DNA of 36,754 nucleotides from CAIPVR01 sp049316905 (lineage in GTDB: Bacteria > Actinomycetota > Acidimicrobiia > Acidimicrobiales > Microtrichaceae): assembly GCA_049316905.1 (NCBI GenBank), contig JBMOJH010000022.1, positions 1 to 36,754 on the forward strand. Direction: 5' to 3'. Under the pieces are notes generated by a model. It searched no databases. It was not told the origin of the DNA and saw only the letters and a list, made by a program, of their open reading frames with translations. Shown piece after piece: positions 1 through 7,952 of the stretch (positions are counted from its first letter, which is position 1; every line of letters begins with the position of its first letter). Position numbers and translations under genes: made by a program.

Positions 1-31
1 GGTCCGGTCGGCGGGACCCGAACCGCGTCCT

Positions 32-63
32 GAGGGGGAATCCGACACCGAGGGGGAATCCGA
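32..63 (+). repeat. 14-bp direct repeat carrying a duplicated ribosome-binding site
   Basis: GAGGGGGAATCCGA occurs at 32-45 and again, exactly, at 50-63; the last A of the second copy is the first base of the permease ATG. The second GAGGGGG lies 6 nt before the start codon, so it is the likely Shine-Dalgarno sequence. The first copy is a spare. The repeat looks like a small local duplication of the leader. Confidence 0.7.
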
Positions 64-1679
64 TGGCCACCACCGACGCGGTCGACGCCGACCGAGCCAG
101 GCTCCACGAGCTCGGCTACGCCCAGGAGCTGCGGAGAGGTCTCGGGACCTTCTCCAACTTCGCGATCAGCTTCTCGATCATCTCGGTGCTCGCCGGCGCG
201 ATCACCACCTTCTGGCTGGGGATGTACGCCGGGGGCCCGCTCGTCATCACCGTCGGCTGGGTGATCGTCGGTGCCTTCGCACTCGCGGTGGGCGCCTCGA
301 TGGGCGAGATCTGCTCGTCCTACCCCACCGCCGGGGGCCTGTACTTCTGGTCCGCCAAGCTCGCCAAGCGCAACAACGCCAGGTGGGCCTGGTGGACCGG
401 GTGGTTCAACCTCATCGGCCAGATCGGAGTGATCGCCTCGGTGGACTTCGCGCTGGCGAACTTCGTCCTGCTGAGCATCGACGTGTTCGCCGAGGGGGCG
501 ATCGAGATCAACCGTTGGTCGGTGTTCATCACCTACCTGATCGTGCTGTCCGTCCACGGGCTGCTGAACACGTTCGGCGTGAACCTCGTGAAGGTGCTCG
601 GCGACATCAGCGTGTGGTGGCACGTGGTCGGCGTGGTCGTCATCGTCGTCGCGCTGTTCGCGTTCTCCGAGCCGGGCGGCCTGGGCATGGGCAGCCTCTT
701 CGAGTTCCGCAACGAGACCGGCTGGGACTTCCCGGGTGTGGGGATCTACGTGTTCCTCGTCGGACTCCTGCTGGCGCAGTACACGATCACCGGTTTCGAC
801 GCCTCTGCCCACGTCTCCGAGGAGACGAGGGGCGCGGCGACGTCGGCACCGAAGGCGATCGTGCGCTCGATCTACATCTCGGCCATCGCGGCGCTGGTGT
901 TGAACGTGGCCATGGTGCAGGCCATCCCGGAGGAGCAGTACGCCGACATCGCCGCCAAGGGCATCCTGGCCGGGCCGCAGGTGTTCCTCGTCGCCGTCAC
1001 CGGGTTCCTCGGCAAGTTCCTCGTCATCATCTCCACGGTCGGCCAGTTCTTCTGCGGCATGGCCTCGGTCACGGCGAACTCGAGGATGATCTACGCGTTC
1101 AGCCGCGACGGCGGGCTGCCCGGTTCGAGCATCTGGGCCCGGATCAACCCGCGGACCCGCACGCCCACCAACTCCCTCTGGCTCGGCGTGGGCCTGTCGG
1201 CGGCGATCGGCGCCCTGTCGCTCATCCAGACCGACCTCGCCTACCCGATCGCCTTCTTCGCCCTCACCGGCATCTGCGTGGTCGGCCTCTACATCAGCTA
1301 CGTGATCCCGGTGTTCCTCCGGGTCCGCAGCGACACCTTCCAGAAGGGCCCGTGGCACCTCGGCCGGTGGTCGAGCACCGTGGCGTGGATCTCGGTGGCA
1401 TGGGTGGCGCTGATCGCGGTGGTGTTCTGCCTTCCCGTCTTCTACCCGTGGAAGACGTGGGAGACCTTCAACTTCACCGGCCCGATCCTCATCCTCTCGG
1501 CACTGTTCGTCGGGCTGTGGTGGTCGCTCTCGGCGAAGAACCACTTCACCGGTCCGCGGTCGCAGGGGTCGGTGGACGACCTCATCGCGCGTGAGACCGA
1601 ACTCGCCGCCGAGGAGGGCGCGATGGTGGAGCACCACCACCTCACGCTCCACGATGACGACCGGCCCGACGGCACCTGA
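63..1679 (+). CDS. APC-superfamily amino acid/polyamine permease
   Basis: A 538-residue integral membrane transporter. About twelve hydrophobic segments run from residue ~30 to ~495, with short hydrophilic ends. The N-terminal block (ELRRGLGTFSNFAISFSIIS, then GEICSSYPTAGGLYFWSA around residues 80-97) and GWFNLIGQIGVIASVDFALA are typical of the bacterial and fungal amino acid/choline/GABA permease branch of the APC superfamily. These usually import amino acids, GABA or polyamines by ion or proton coupling. The ATG is set by GAGGGGG 6 nt upstream. A glutamine-synthetase-like ligase lies 924 bp downstream, an arrangement commonly seen in actinobacterial amine-use loci, which makes an amine or polyamine substrate plausible. 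The exact substrate cannot be read from sequence. Confidence 0.9.
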   Translation: MATTDAVDADRARLHELGYAQELRRGLGTFSNFAISFSIISVLAGAITTFWLGMYAGGPLVITVGWVIVGAFALAVGASMGEICSSYPTAGGLYFWSAKLAKRNNARWAWWTGWFNLIGQIGVIASVDFALANFVLLSIDVFAEGAIEINRWSVFITYLIVLSVHGLLNTFGVNLVKVLGDISVWWHVVGVVVIVVALFAFSEPGGLGMGSLFEFRNETGWDFPGVGIYVFLVGLLLAQYTITGFDASAHVSEETRGAATSAPKAIVRSIYISAIAALVLNVAMVQAIPEEQYADIAAKGILAGPQVFLVAVTGFLGKFLVIISTVGQFFCGMASVTANSRMIYAFSRDGGLPGSSIWARINPRTRTPTNSLWLGVGLSAAIGALSLIQTDLAYPIAFFALTGICVVGLYISYVIPVFLRVRSDTFQKGPWHLGRWSSTVAWISVAWVALIAVVFCLPVFYPWKTWETFNFTGPILILSALFVGLWWSLSAKNHFTGPRSQGSVDDLIARETELAAEEGAMVEHHHLTLHDDDRPDGT

Positions 1680-1757
1680 GGGGCTGGCCGGGATGACCGG
1701 GCGGCATCACCGCTGGCAACACCACTTCCGGGTGAGCGCGACCGGGTCTCCGCCACG

Positions 1758-2540
1758 GTGAGCCGGGACATCCTCGACGACCGCCTGCTGGGCGCACTGC
1801 ACGTCCGGGCCATGACGCGCGCCGGCCTCCACCACGACCCGGCCGTCGAGCACGTGGCGTTCCAGGCCGGCACCCTCGATGCCCTCATGGCCGGCCACTA
1901 CGACGGCGACGCCTCCATCGGGGACCTGCTGGACCATGGCGACCTCGGGATCGGGACGACCCAGGGGCTGGGCGGCGAGTTGGTCGTGGTGGACGGCGAG
2001 GCCTTCGTCGTGGACGGCGACGGAGCGGTCCACTCTGCGACCCGAGGGACGCGGACGCCGTTCGCCGTGGTGTGCCGCTTCGCGCCGCTCGCCACGACCC
2101 GGGCCACCGACCTGGACCAGGGAGCCCTCCGGGCCCGCATCCAGGAGGTGGCGCCCGGGGCGGGCGTGCTGGCCGTGCGCGTCGACGGGCAGTTCCGGGA
2201 CCTGCAGCTGCGCAGCGTGCACGCCCCCGGCCGCCCGTACCCCCCTCTGGCGGAGGTGACCGCCCACCAGAGCGAGTGGACGGTGCCGGCGGCCACCGGG
2301 AGCCTGGTCGGGTTCCGCTTCCCCGACGACGCGGCCGGCCTCGAGGTGCCCGGGTTCCACCTGCACTTCCTGTCCTCGGACCGTCGCGTCGGCGGCCACG
2401 TCCTGGATGCCTCCCTGGTCGACGGCACGATCTCGGTGGACGGCGCCGACGAGTTGCACGTGGAGCTGCCCGCCCACGTCGGCCTCGGCACCCCCGGCGC
2501 CGCCGACCGGGCGGCGATCCGTTCCGTCGAGGGCGACTGA
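1758..2540 (+). CDS. budA: alpha-acetolactate decarboxylase (BudA/AlsD family)
   Basis: Converts 2-acetolactate to acetoin and CO2 in the cytoplasm. The 260-residue length suits the family. Visible family blocks are FQAGTLDALMAGHYDGDASI (35-54), HGDLGIGTTQGLGGELVVVDG (from 60) and the zinc site VPGFHLHFLSSDRRVGGHVLD. The Zn ligands are expected to be H201, H203 and H214; E74 matches the conserved active-site glutamate of the Brevibacillus enzyme. The GTG start gives a family-like N-terminus (LLGALHVRAMTRAGLH), but I see no clear ribosome-binding site. It sits between the permease and the GS-like ligase on the same strand. No acetolactate synthase or butanediol dehydrogenase is adjacent, so its acetolactate source is unclear: branched-chain amino-acid synthesis elsewhere, or the ThDP enzyme at 16873. 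Confidence 0.88.
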   Translation: MSRDILDDRLLGALHVRAMTRAGLHHDPAVEHVAFQAGTLDALMAGHYDGDASIGDLLDHGDLGIGTTQGLGGELVVVDGEAFVVDGDGAVHSATRGTRTPFAVVCRFAPLATTRATDLDQGALRARIQEVAPGAGVLAVRVDGQFRDLQLRSVHAPGRPYPPLAEVTAHQSEWTVPAATGSLVGFRFPDDAAGLEVPGFHLHFLSSDRRVGGHVLDASLVDGTISVDGADELHVELPAHVGLGTPGAADRAAIRSVEGD

Positions 2541-2591
2541 GCCCGGGCACCAGCGAAACCCGACGGGTCCCTCCGTCGTGCGAGGCCCGCG

Positions 2592-2597
2592 TACGAT
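2592..2597 (+). promoter_or_regulatory. TACGAT -10-like hexamer, leaderless start of the GS-like gene
   Basis: TACGAT ends 6 nt before the ATG at 2604. There is no Shine-Dalgarno sequence and no good -35. This spacing puts transcription start at or next to the start codon. Confidence 0.5.
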
Positions 2598-2603
2598 CGG
2601 CGG

Positions 2604-4004
2604 ATGTCCGCAACCGGAGCCATCGACGTCCCCACCCTGTCCCGCCTCGTCGACGACGGGCGCATCGACACCGTGGTGGTCGCCTTCACCGACCTCCAGG
2701 GCCGGCTCATGGGCAAGCGGGTCACCGGCCGGTTCTTCCTGGACCACGTGCTGGGCGATGGCGGCGATCCCGCCACCGGTGAGGGCATCGAGGCCTGCGA
2801 CTACCTCCTGACCGTCGACGTCGACATGAACGTGGTGGAGGGGTACCGCTTCGCCAACTGGGAGGCCGGCTACGGCGACTTCCGGGCGCGGCCCGACCTC
2901 GCCACCCTGCGGGTCACGCCGTGGTTGGAGGGCACCGCGCTCGTGCTCGCCGACGTGTTCGACAACGCCACCGACGCGCCGGTCGCCGTGTCGCCGCGCC
3001 AGGTGCTCGAGCGGCAGGTCGAGCGCGCCGCGGAGCGGGGCCTGCAGGTGATGGTCGGCTCGGAGCTCGAGTTCTTCGCGTACGACACCGGCTACGACGA
3101 ACTGGCCCGGGGCCACTACCGCGATCTCGAGGCCCGCACCAGCAGTTGGTACAACCTCGACTACCACATCCTCCAGACCACGAAGGACGAGCCCCTGCTG
3201 CGCGAGCTCCGCAACCAGATGCTCGCCGCCGGCCTGCCGGTGGAGTTCTCGAAGGGCGAGGCGTCGCCCGGTCAGCACGAGCTGAACCTCCGCTACGCGG
3301 ACGCGCTCACGATGGCGGACCACCACACCATCTACAAGAACGGCGCCAAGGAGATCGCCCACCTCCAGGGCAAGGCCATCACGTTCATGGCCAAGCCCCG
3401 CATCGACGAGCCGGGCTCGAGCTGCCACATCCACTCCTCCATCTGGAGCCTCGACGGCGAACCCCTCTGCCCGGGCGACGGCCCGCACCACATGAGCGAC
3501 CGCATGCGCGCCTGGGTGGGCGGGCTGCAGGCCCACTCCCGTGAGCTGTCGCTCTGCTTCGCCCCGTTCGTCAACTCGTACAAGCGCTACCAGCCCGGCT
3601 CGTGGGCGCCCACCGCGGTGGTGTGGTCGCCCGACAACCGCACCTGCGGCCTGCGTCTCGTTGGCCACGGTGCCGGCATGCGGGTCGAGTCGCGCATCCC
3701 GGGCGCGGACTGCAACCCCTACATCGCCTTCGCCGCGGTGATCGCCGCCGGACTCGACGGCCTCGACCGCGGCCTCGACTGCGGCGAGCCCTTCCAGGGC
3801 AACGGCTACACCGCCACCGACGTCGAGCGCATCCCGTGGAACCTGGTGGAGGCGATCGAGGCGTTCCGGGCGTCCGAGCTCGCGGTGGCGGCGTTCGGCG
3901 AGGACGTCCACTTCCACCTCCTCCACACCGCCGAGGCCGAGTGGCGGGCGTTCAACAACGTGGTCACCGAGTGGGAGCTGCGCCGCAACTTCGAGCGGAT
4001 CTGA
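2604..4004 (+). CDS. glutamine-synthetase-family gamma-glutamyl-amine ligase
   Basis: ATP-dependent ligase of the glutamine synthetase fold, 466 residues. Metal and substrate residues are in place: E154 and E156 in GSELEFF, E219 and E226 in KGEASPGQHELNL, H275 in SSCHIH, the nucleotide loop NSYKRYQPGSWAPTAVVWS (324-342), R346 in NRTCGLR and E362 in RVESR. It lacks the adenylylation-tyrosine loop of GlnA-I. The SWAPT...WSPDNRT block and the permease neighbour point to the GlnA3/GlnA4/PuuA-like group, which glutamylates polyamines, ethanolamine or similar amines rather than ammonia. The ATG is preceded by TACGAT with 6-nt spacing, so the transcript is probably leaderless. The OsmC gene follows after 14 nt. 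The true amine substrate is not determined. Confidence 0.88.
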   Translation: MSATGAIDVPTLSRLVDDGRIDTVVVAFTDLQGRLMGKRVTGRFFLDHVLGDGGDPATGEGIEACDYLLTVDVDMNVVEGYRFANWEAGYGDFRARPDLATLRVTPWLEGTALVLADVFDNATDAPVAVSPRQVLERQVERAAERGLQVMVGSELEFFAYDTGYDELARGHYRDLEARTSSWYNLDYHILQTTKDEPLLRELRNQMLAAGLPVEFSKGEASPGQHELNLRYADALTMADHHTIYKNGAKEIAHLQGKAITFMAKPRIDEPGSSCHIHSSIWSLDGEPLCPGDGPHHMSDRMRAWVGGLQAHSRELSLCFAPFVNSYKRYQPGSWAPTAVVWSPDNRTCGLRLVGHGAGMRVESRIPGADCNPYIAFAAVIAAGLDGLDRGLDCGEPFQGNGYTATDVERIPWNLVEAIEAFRASELAVAAFGEDVHFHLLHTAEAEWRAFNNVVTEWELRRNFERI

Positions 4005-4018
4005 GGGACGACCCGCAC

Positions 4019-4477
4019 ATGGCCGTTCACCACTTCGAGACGACCCTCCGCTGGACCGGCAACGACGGCCGCGGCACCGGGCCCCGGGACTTCGCCCGTC
4101 ACGGCGAGCTCGACGCGGCGGACCGGCCCACCGTGCCCACGCTCCCGCCGCCGGCGTTCGCCGGCGGCGAGGGCGGGTGGAGCCCGGAGCACCTCCTGGT
4201 GGGGGCGGTGAGCCAGTGCCACATGCTCTGGTACCTGCACCTCTGCCAACGCAACGGCGTGGTGGTGGAGGACTACGTGGACCACGCGTCGGGCGAGCTG
4301 GAGGTGGCGAGGGCGGAGGGCCGGATGGCCTCCGTCACGCTCCGCGCCGAGGTCCGCATCTCCGCGGGCGACCCGGAGGTCGCCCGCGACCTCTTCGCGA
4401 CCGCCGGTGAGCTCTGCTACATCACGCGTTCGTTGAACTGCCCCGTGGAGCTCCACGTGCAGGTGAGCGGACCGTGA
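4019..4477 (+). CDS. OsmC-family peroxiredoxin-like protein
   Basis: A 152-residue OsmC/Ohr-fold protein; family members reduce organic hydroperoxides with a thiol pair. The family pattern is clear: WSPEHLLVGAVSQCHMLWYL with C67, and the C-terminal FATAGELCYITRSLNCPVELHV with C133 and C141. C67 and C133 are the expected redox pair; C141 is extra. The ATG at 4019 follows GAGG at 4003-4006 and starts 14 nt after the ligase stop, so it is probably co-transcribed with the ligase. It resembles the OsmC-like branch rather than classical Ohr. A link to amine catabolism, which releases peroxide or aldehydes, would make sense but is inference. Confidence 0.85.
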   Translation: MAVHHFETTLRWTGNDGRGTGPRDFARHGELDAADRPTVPTLPPPAFAGGEGGWSPEHLLVGAVSQCHMLWYLHLCQRNGVVVEDYVDHASGELEVARAEGRMASVTLRAEVRISAGDPEVARDLFATAGELCYITRSLNCPVELHVQVSGP

Positions 4478-4506
4478 CCCGGGCACGCCGCTTCCCGGCA
4501 CGGGGC

Positions 4507-4512
4507 TATCGT
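4507..4512 (+). promoter_or_regulatory. possible -10 (TATCGT) for the coiled-coil gene
   Basis: TATCGT lies 30 nt after the OsmC stop and about 56 nt before the ATG at 4569. No convincing -35 is seen. Weak support. Confidence 0.25.
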
Positions 4513-4568
4513 TGCGATCGCACACGTCGGGTGGCCACGGCGGCCGCCCCCACCCCCTGGAGATGACG

Positions 4569-4877
4569 ATGGCGAGCACCGAGGAACTGTCGGACCGGCT
4601 GGACGCGCTGGAGGCCCGGGTCGACGACCTGTCCCGCGCCCTGATGGACGAGAAGCTGGAGTCCCTCCGCTCCCGCATCGAGGAGCTCGAGGTGCAGATG
4701 AACCTCGGAGCGAAGGATGCCCGCGACCAGCTCGCCCCGGTCCTCGACCAACTGCGCAACCGCTTCCTCGACCTCCGCGCCCTCATCGACCAGGCCGGAT
4801 CCGCCGCCACCTCCGCGGCCGGCGACCTGCGCGGCCGCCTCGAGGACACCGCGTCCAAGATCCGACCCGGGTCCTGA
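4569..4877 (+). CDS. small coiled-coil protein of unknown function
   Basis: I do not recognise a named family. The 102-residue product is almost entirely helical: residues ~5-50 form heptad-rich coiled coil (LSDRLDALEARVDDLSRALMDEKL, then IEELEVQMN), followed by a second helix and a Gly/Ala-rich amphipathic tail. There is no signal peptide or membrane segment. The start chosen is the second ATG of ATGACGATG, because GGAG lies 6 nt before it; the first ATG directly abuts the GGAG. A UbiB-type kinase follows at once, so it may act as a scaffold for or partner of that kinase, but this rests only on proximity. Confidence 0.7.
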   Translation: MASTEELSDRLDALEARVDDLSRALMDEKLESLRSRIEELEVQMNLGAKDARDQLAPVLDQLRNRFLDLRALIDQAGSAATSAAGDLRGRLEDTASKIRPGS

Positions 4878-4947
4878 GCCGGGAGCGCGCCGACTGGCCG
4901 GGGACGACGACCCGCACTCCCTGGACCGCGGCGCCCAGATCGCCCGG

Positions 4948-6183
4948 GTGCTCGCGCGCCGCGGCGCGCACCACCTGCGGGCGCTCCTGCGCGACCGCGC
5001 CGCGGGGGTCCGGCCGCCCGCCCCGCGGGGCGCCGCGGAGCTACGCCGCACACTGACCGACCTGGGTCCGGCCTACGTGAAGCTGGGGCAGCTGCTGTCG
5101 ACCCGCGGCGACCTGCTCCCGCCCGGCTACCGGGAGGAGCTCACGCTGCTGCAGGCCCAGGTCCCGCCGGTCCCCTACTCGGAGGTGGCGGCCACGATCA
5201 GGGCCGAGCTGGGTCGCCCGCCGGAGGAGGCGTTCGCTGAGTTCGACCGCGCCCCGCTCGCCGCAGCCTCGATCGGCCAGGTGCACGCCGCCACCCTGGA
5301 GGACGGCACCGACGCGGTGGTCAAGGTGCGGCGATCCGACGTGGCCCGGCTGGTGGAGGCCGACCTGCACCTGCTGCACCGGGTGGCGTGGCTGGTGGCC
5401 GCCCTCGGGGAGCGGACCCGCGACCGCTACGACCCCGAAGGGCTCGCGGACGAGTTCGCGGCCGCCCTGCGACGCGAATGCGACTACCGGGTCGAGGCCG
5501 CGGTGGCGGCCGAGCTGCGGGAGCACTTCCGCACCGCGGGCCTGCCCGTCCACGTGCCCGCCGTGCACCCCGAGCTCAGCTCGGCCGGGGTCCTCACGAT
5601 GGACCGCGTCGGGGGCGTCCGCCTCGACGACGTCGACGGACTGCGGGCCGCAGGCCTCGACCCCGCCGCGGTGGCCGAGACGTTCGCGGACGCGTTCATG
5701 TCGATGGTGTTCGGCTTCGGGGTGTTCCACGCCGATCCGCACCCGGGCAACGTGTTCGTGCGACCCGACGGGTCGATCGCGCTGGTCGACTTCGGCAAGC
5801 ACGGCCGGGTGGACGGCCACCTGAAGCAGGGCCTGGCCATGGTGCTCGCGGCCCTCGTGGGCGGCGACCTCGACGGCCTCGTCCGCGCCCTCGAGTCACT
5901 CGAGATGGCCGACTCCGGCGTGGACCGCGACGCACTCCGTGCCGACCTGGCCGTGCTGGTGGAGCGCTACGGGAACCGGCCACTCGGAGAGATCCAGGTG
6001 GGAACGGTCTTCGGTGAGGTCATGACGGTGGTCCGGCGCCACCACCTGCGGCTGCCGCCCGATCTCATGCTGCTCCTCGCCACCGTCGTCATGTGCGAGG
6101 GCGTCGCGGTCGACCTCGACCCCGACTTCGAGCTGCAGCCGGTGCTGTTGCGCTGGGCGGCCGGCGGCGGCGCGCCGGGCTGA
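4948..6183 (+). CDS. UbiB/ABC1-family atypical kinase
   Basis: Protein-kinase-like ATPase of the UbiB/COQ8/ABC1 family, linked elsewhere to quinone and lipid metabolism. Family hallmarks with the GTG 4948 start (411 aa): KLGQ (residues ~45-48) within LGPAYVKLGQLLSTRGDLLP; the alanine-rich AAAS loop replacing the glycine loop (~105-108); VVKV lysine at ~126; catalytic HADPHPGN (~261-268); metal-binding DFG (~281-283). The start is uncertain. No ATG, GTG or TTG lies in frame between the upstream stop at 4877 and 4948, yet GGGAG at 4881-4885 stands 8 nt before an in-frame CTG at 4894 that would add LAGDDDPHSLDRGAQIAR, a more family-like N-terminus. It probably shares a transcript with the coiled-coil gene. 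Little hydrophobic C-terminal tail is seen, so it may be soluble or peripheral. Confidence 0.88.
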   Translation: MLARRGAHHLRALLRDRAAGVRPPAPRGAAELRRTLTDLGPAYVKLGQLLSTRGDLLPPGYREELTLLQAQVPPVPYSEVAATIRAELGRPPEEAFAEFDRAPLAAASIGQVHAATLEDGTDAVVKVRRSDVARLVEADLHLLHRVAWLVAALGERTRDRYDPEGLADEFAAALRRECDYRVEAAVAAELREHFRTAGLPVHVPAVHPELSSAGVLTMDRVGGVRLDDVDGLRAAGLDPAAVAETFADAFMSMVFGFGVFHADPHPGNVFVRPDGSIALVDFGKHGRVDGHLKQGLAMVLAALVGGDLDGLVRALESLEMADSGVDRDALRADLAVLVERYGNRPLGEIQVGTVFGEVMTVVRRHHLRLPPDLMLLLATVVMCEGVAVDLDPDFELQPVLLRWAAGGGAPG

Positions 6184-6194
6184 CCCGGGGGGGC

Positions 6195-6521
6195 TCAGTC
6201 CTCGAGGATCGCGGTGACGGCCTGGAGGTACCGGGCGGAGCCGATCACCGGCGCCACGGCCTCGAGCGTGGCCATGAGCTCGTCGGGCGTGATCGAGCCG
6301 TCGGCGAGCTCCAGGTTGGTCCGCCACGAGACCGCCGGAGCCCCGGAGGCGGCGAGCGCCGCCACCCGCACGAGGAACGTCGTGCGGAGGTCGAGACCCG
6401 TGTCGACCGCAGTCTCGTTCAGCCGTGCGGCCACTGCGATCGCGCTGTTCGACCCCTCGAGCGCCCGGCGGATCTCCTGGACCCGCTCGCGTGCCTCGGT
6501 CTCGTCCTGGACGTCACCCAT
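6195..6521 (-). CDS. carboxymuconolactone-decarboxylase-like (AhpD fold) protein
   Basis: A 108-residue small helical protein. LDLRTTFLVRVAALAASGAP followed by ITPDELMATLEAVAPVIGSARYLQAV is the usual pattern of the CMD/AhpD fold. It lacks the CxxC that gives AhpD its peroxidase activity; there is no cysteine at all, so a redox role is unlikely and a decarboxylase-like or structural role remains possible. The ATG follows GGGAGA. It lies downstream of the P450 on the same strand (68-nt gap) but also has its own TAGGGT -10-like site. It converges with the UbiB-type gene, whose stop is 11 nt away. Confidence 0.75.
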   Translation of the reverse strand: MGDVQDETEARERVQEIRRALEGSNSAIAVAARLNETAVDTGLDLRTTFLVRVAALAASGAPAVSWRTNLELADGSITPDELMATLEAVAPVIGSARYLQAVTAILED

Positions 6522-6551
6522 GTCGCTCGTCTCCCACTCGGCCGGATCACC

Positions 6552-6557
6552 ACCCTA
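6552..6557 (-). promoter_or_regulatory. TAGGGT -10-like hexamer for the CMD-like gene
   Basis: The reverse strand reads TAGGGT about 30 nt before the ATG at 6521. The same hexamer precedes the PAP2, 13462 and monooxygenase genes. Confidence 0.35.
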
Positions 6558-6589
6558 ACGGGGGCCGTCGGTCGTCCGACCGCTCGGCC

Positions 6590-7861
6590 TCAGACGACGC
6601 GGATGGGGAGCAGGCGCGGCCCGCGCACCTGGCCTCCCGACCAGCGGACGCCGTCGGGATCCGCGAGGGAGAAGTCCGGGTAGCGGGCGAGCCAGCGCTC
6701 GAGCGCGATGCGCAGCTCGGTGCGTGCGAGGTTCGACCCGAGGCAGCGGTGCACCCCCAGGCCGAACGCCGAGTGCCGGTTCGCCTTGCGGTCGATGAGC
6801 ACCTCGTCGGCCCGCTCGAACGCCTCGGGGTCGCGGTTGGCGGCAGGGAACGGCAGCAGCACCCAGTCCTCGGCCTTCATCGGGCACCCGGCGAACTCCA
6901 TGTCCTCCTTGACGAGGCGCGCCATGGTGACGGGGGCGTACGCGCGGAGGAACTCCTCGATCGCGAACGGCATGAGCTCGGGCTCGGCCACGAGCCGCTC
7001 GCGGTCCTCGGGATTCCCGGCCAGGTGCCAGATCGAGGCGCCGATGGCCGACCAGGTGGTGTCGATGCCGGCGAGCAGCAGCAGCGCCATCGCCCCCATG
7101 ATCGTCTCGGGCGGCATCGGCTCACCGTCGAGCTCGGCGTCGATCAGGTAGGTCGTGAGGTCGTCGCGGGGCTCGGCGAGGTGGTCCTGGACCCGCTCGA
7201 ACAGGTAGGTGATCAGCTCGGCGATGTAGTTCCAGCGCTCCTCCATCGGCACGTTGACCGACTCGAGCAGCTGGTGGACGAACTTGCGGTGGAGGTCCGC
7301 GTCCTCCCGCGGGAAGCCGAGCATGTCGGTGATCACCCGCACCGGGATGTGCTGCGCGTAGTCGACCGCGGCGTCGACCACGTCGCGGCCCTCCATCGCG
7401 TCGAGGAGCTCGTCGCAGTACGCCTCCATCGACGGCTCGAGGTCCTTGATCGCCTTCGGGCCGAACGGCGGGAGCAGCACGCGGCGGAAGTCACCGTGGA
7501 AGGGCGGGTCCGACGAGATCGGCGGCGCGATGCCCATGGGGGCCAGGTCCATGGGGGGCCGGTTGTTGTTCATGAGCGGTGACCGCGAGGTGAACCGCTC
7601 GGTGTCGTGGGCGATCGCGGACACGTCCTCGTGGCGCACCGGCAGCCAGGCGCCGCCGTAGCGCTCGGTGTGGGCCACCGGGCACCGCTCGCGCAGGTCG
7701 TCCCAGATCGGGAACGGGTTCGACGAGTACACCGGGTCGGTGTGGTCGAAGTCGGTGGCGAAGTCCTCCACCGGACCGGTGATGGCCACCGTGTCGCGAC
7801 CCAGGTCGTCGAAGTCGATCTCCTCCAGGGGACCCTGGCTGAACCGGTCATCCACACTCAT
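6590..7861 (-). CDS. cytochrome P450
   Basis: Heme-thiolate monooxygenase, 423 residues, soluble bacterial type. Present are the I-helix oxygen-activation motif AGIDTT (264-269), the K-helix ExxR as E303-F-L-R306, and the heme loop FGLGVHRCLG with the iron-ligating C373. The start is the ATG of MSVDDRFSQG, set by GGAGGTG upstream; longer frames upstream read as low-complexity sequence. No ferredoxin or ferredoxin reductase is adjacent, so electrons must come from elsewhere. A CMD-like gene follows 68 nt downstream. The substrate is unknown; small bacterial P450s of this type often hydroxylate steroids, terpenes or fatty acids. A strong inverted repeat in the leader overlaps the ribosome-binding site. 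Confidence 0.93.
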   Translation of the reverse strand: MSVDDRFSQGPLEEIDFDDLGRDTVAITGPVEDFATDFDHTDPVYSSNPFPIWDDLRERCPVAHTERYGGAWLPVRHEDVSAIAHDTERFTSRSPLMNNNRPPMDLAPMGIAPPISSDPPFHGDFRRVLLPPFGPKAIKDLEPSMEAYCDELLDAMEGRDVVDAAVDYAQHIPVRVITDMLGFPREDADLHRKFVHQLLESVNVPMEERWNYIAELITYLFERVQDHLAEPRDDLTTYLIDAELDGEPMPPETIMGAMALLLLAGIDTTWSAIGASIWHLAGNPEDRERLVAEPELMPFAIEEFLRAYAPVTMARLVKEDMEFAGCPMKAEDWVLLPFPAANRDPEAFERADEVLIDRKANRHSAFGLGVHRCLGSNLARTELRIALERWLARYPDFSLADPDGVRWSGGQVRGPRLLPIRVV

Positions 7862-7870
7862 CGTCGCCAC

Positions 7871-7904
7871 CTCCGGCCGGACCCCGAACCCCCCGGGGCC
7901 GGAG
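7871..7904 (-). promoter_or_regulatory. inverted repeat in the P450 leader overlapping its ribosome-binding site
   Basis: CTCCGGCC (7871-7878) and GGCCGGAG (7897-7904) are perfect 8-bp arms around an 18-nt loop. On the reverse strand the second arm supplies the GGAG of the P450 Shine-Dalgarno sequence (GGAGGTG), and the first arm lies next to a TACGTT -10-like site at 7908-7913. It could be a repressor site over the transcription start or an mRNA hairpin hiding the ribosome-binding site. GC-rich DNA makes such repeats fairly common, so support is moderate. Confidence 0.4.
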
Positions 7905-7907
7905 CCG

Positions 7908-7913
7908 AACGTA
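7908..7913 (-). promoter_or_regulatory. TACGTT -10-like hexamer for the P450 gene
   Basis: The reverse strand reads TACGTT about 46 nt before the ATG at 7861, giving a short leader that contains the 7871-7904 inverted repeat. Confidence 0.3.
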
Positions 7914-7952
7914 CTTCGGTGACCGCCGCGGGACGTGACCGCGTGGCGGGAG

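Noticed and set aside
1707..3926. Long reverse open frame opposite acetolactate decarboxylase and the GS-like gene
   Set aside because: Its translation is repetitive Val/Gly/Arg/His text with no family pattern. Such frames arise opposite GC-rich genes, and both forward genes have clear active-site motifs.
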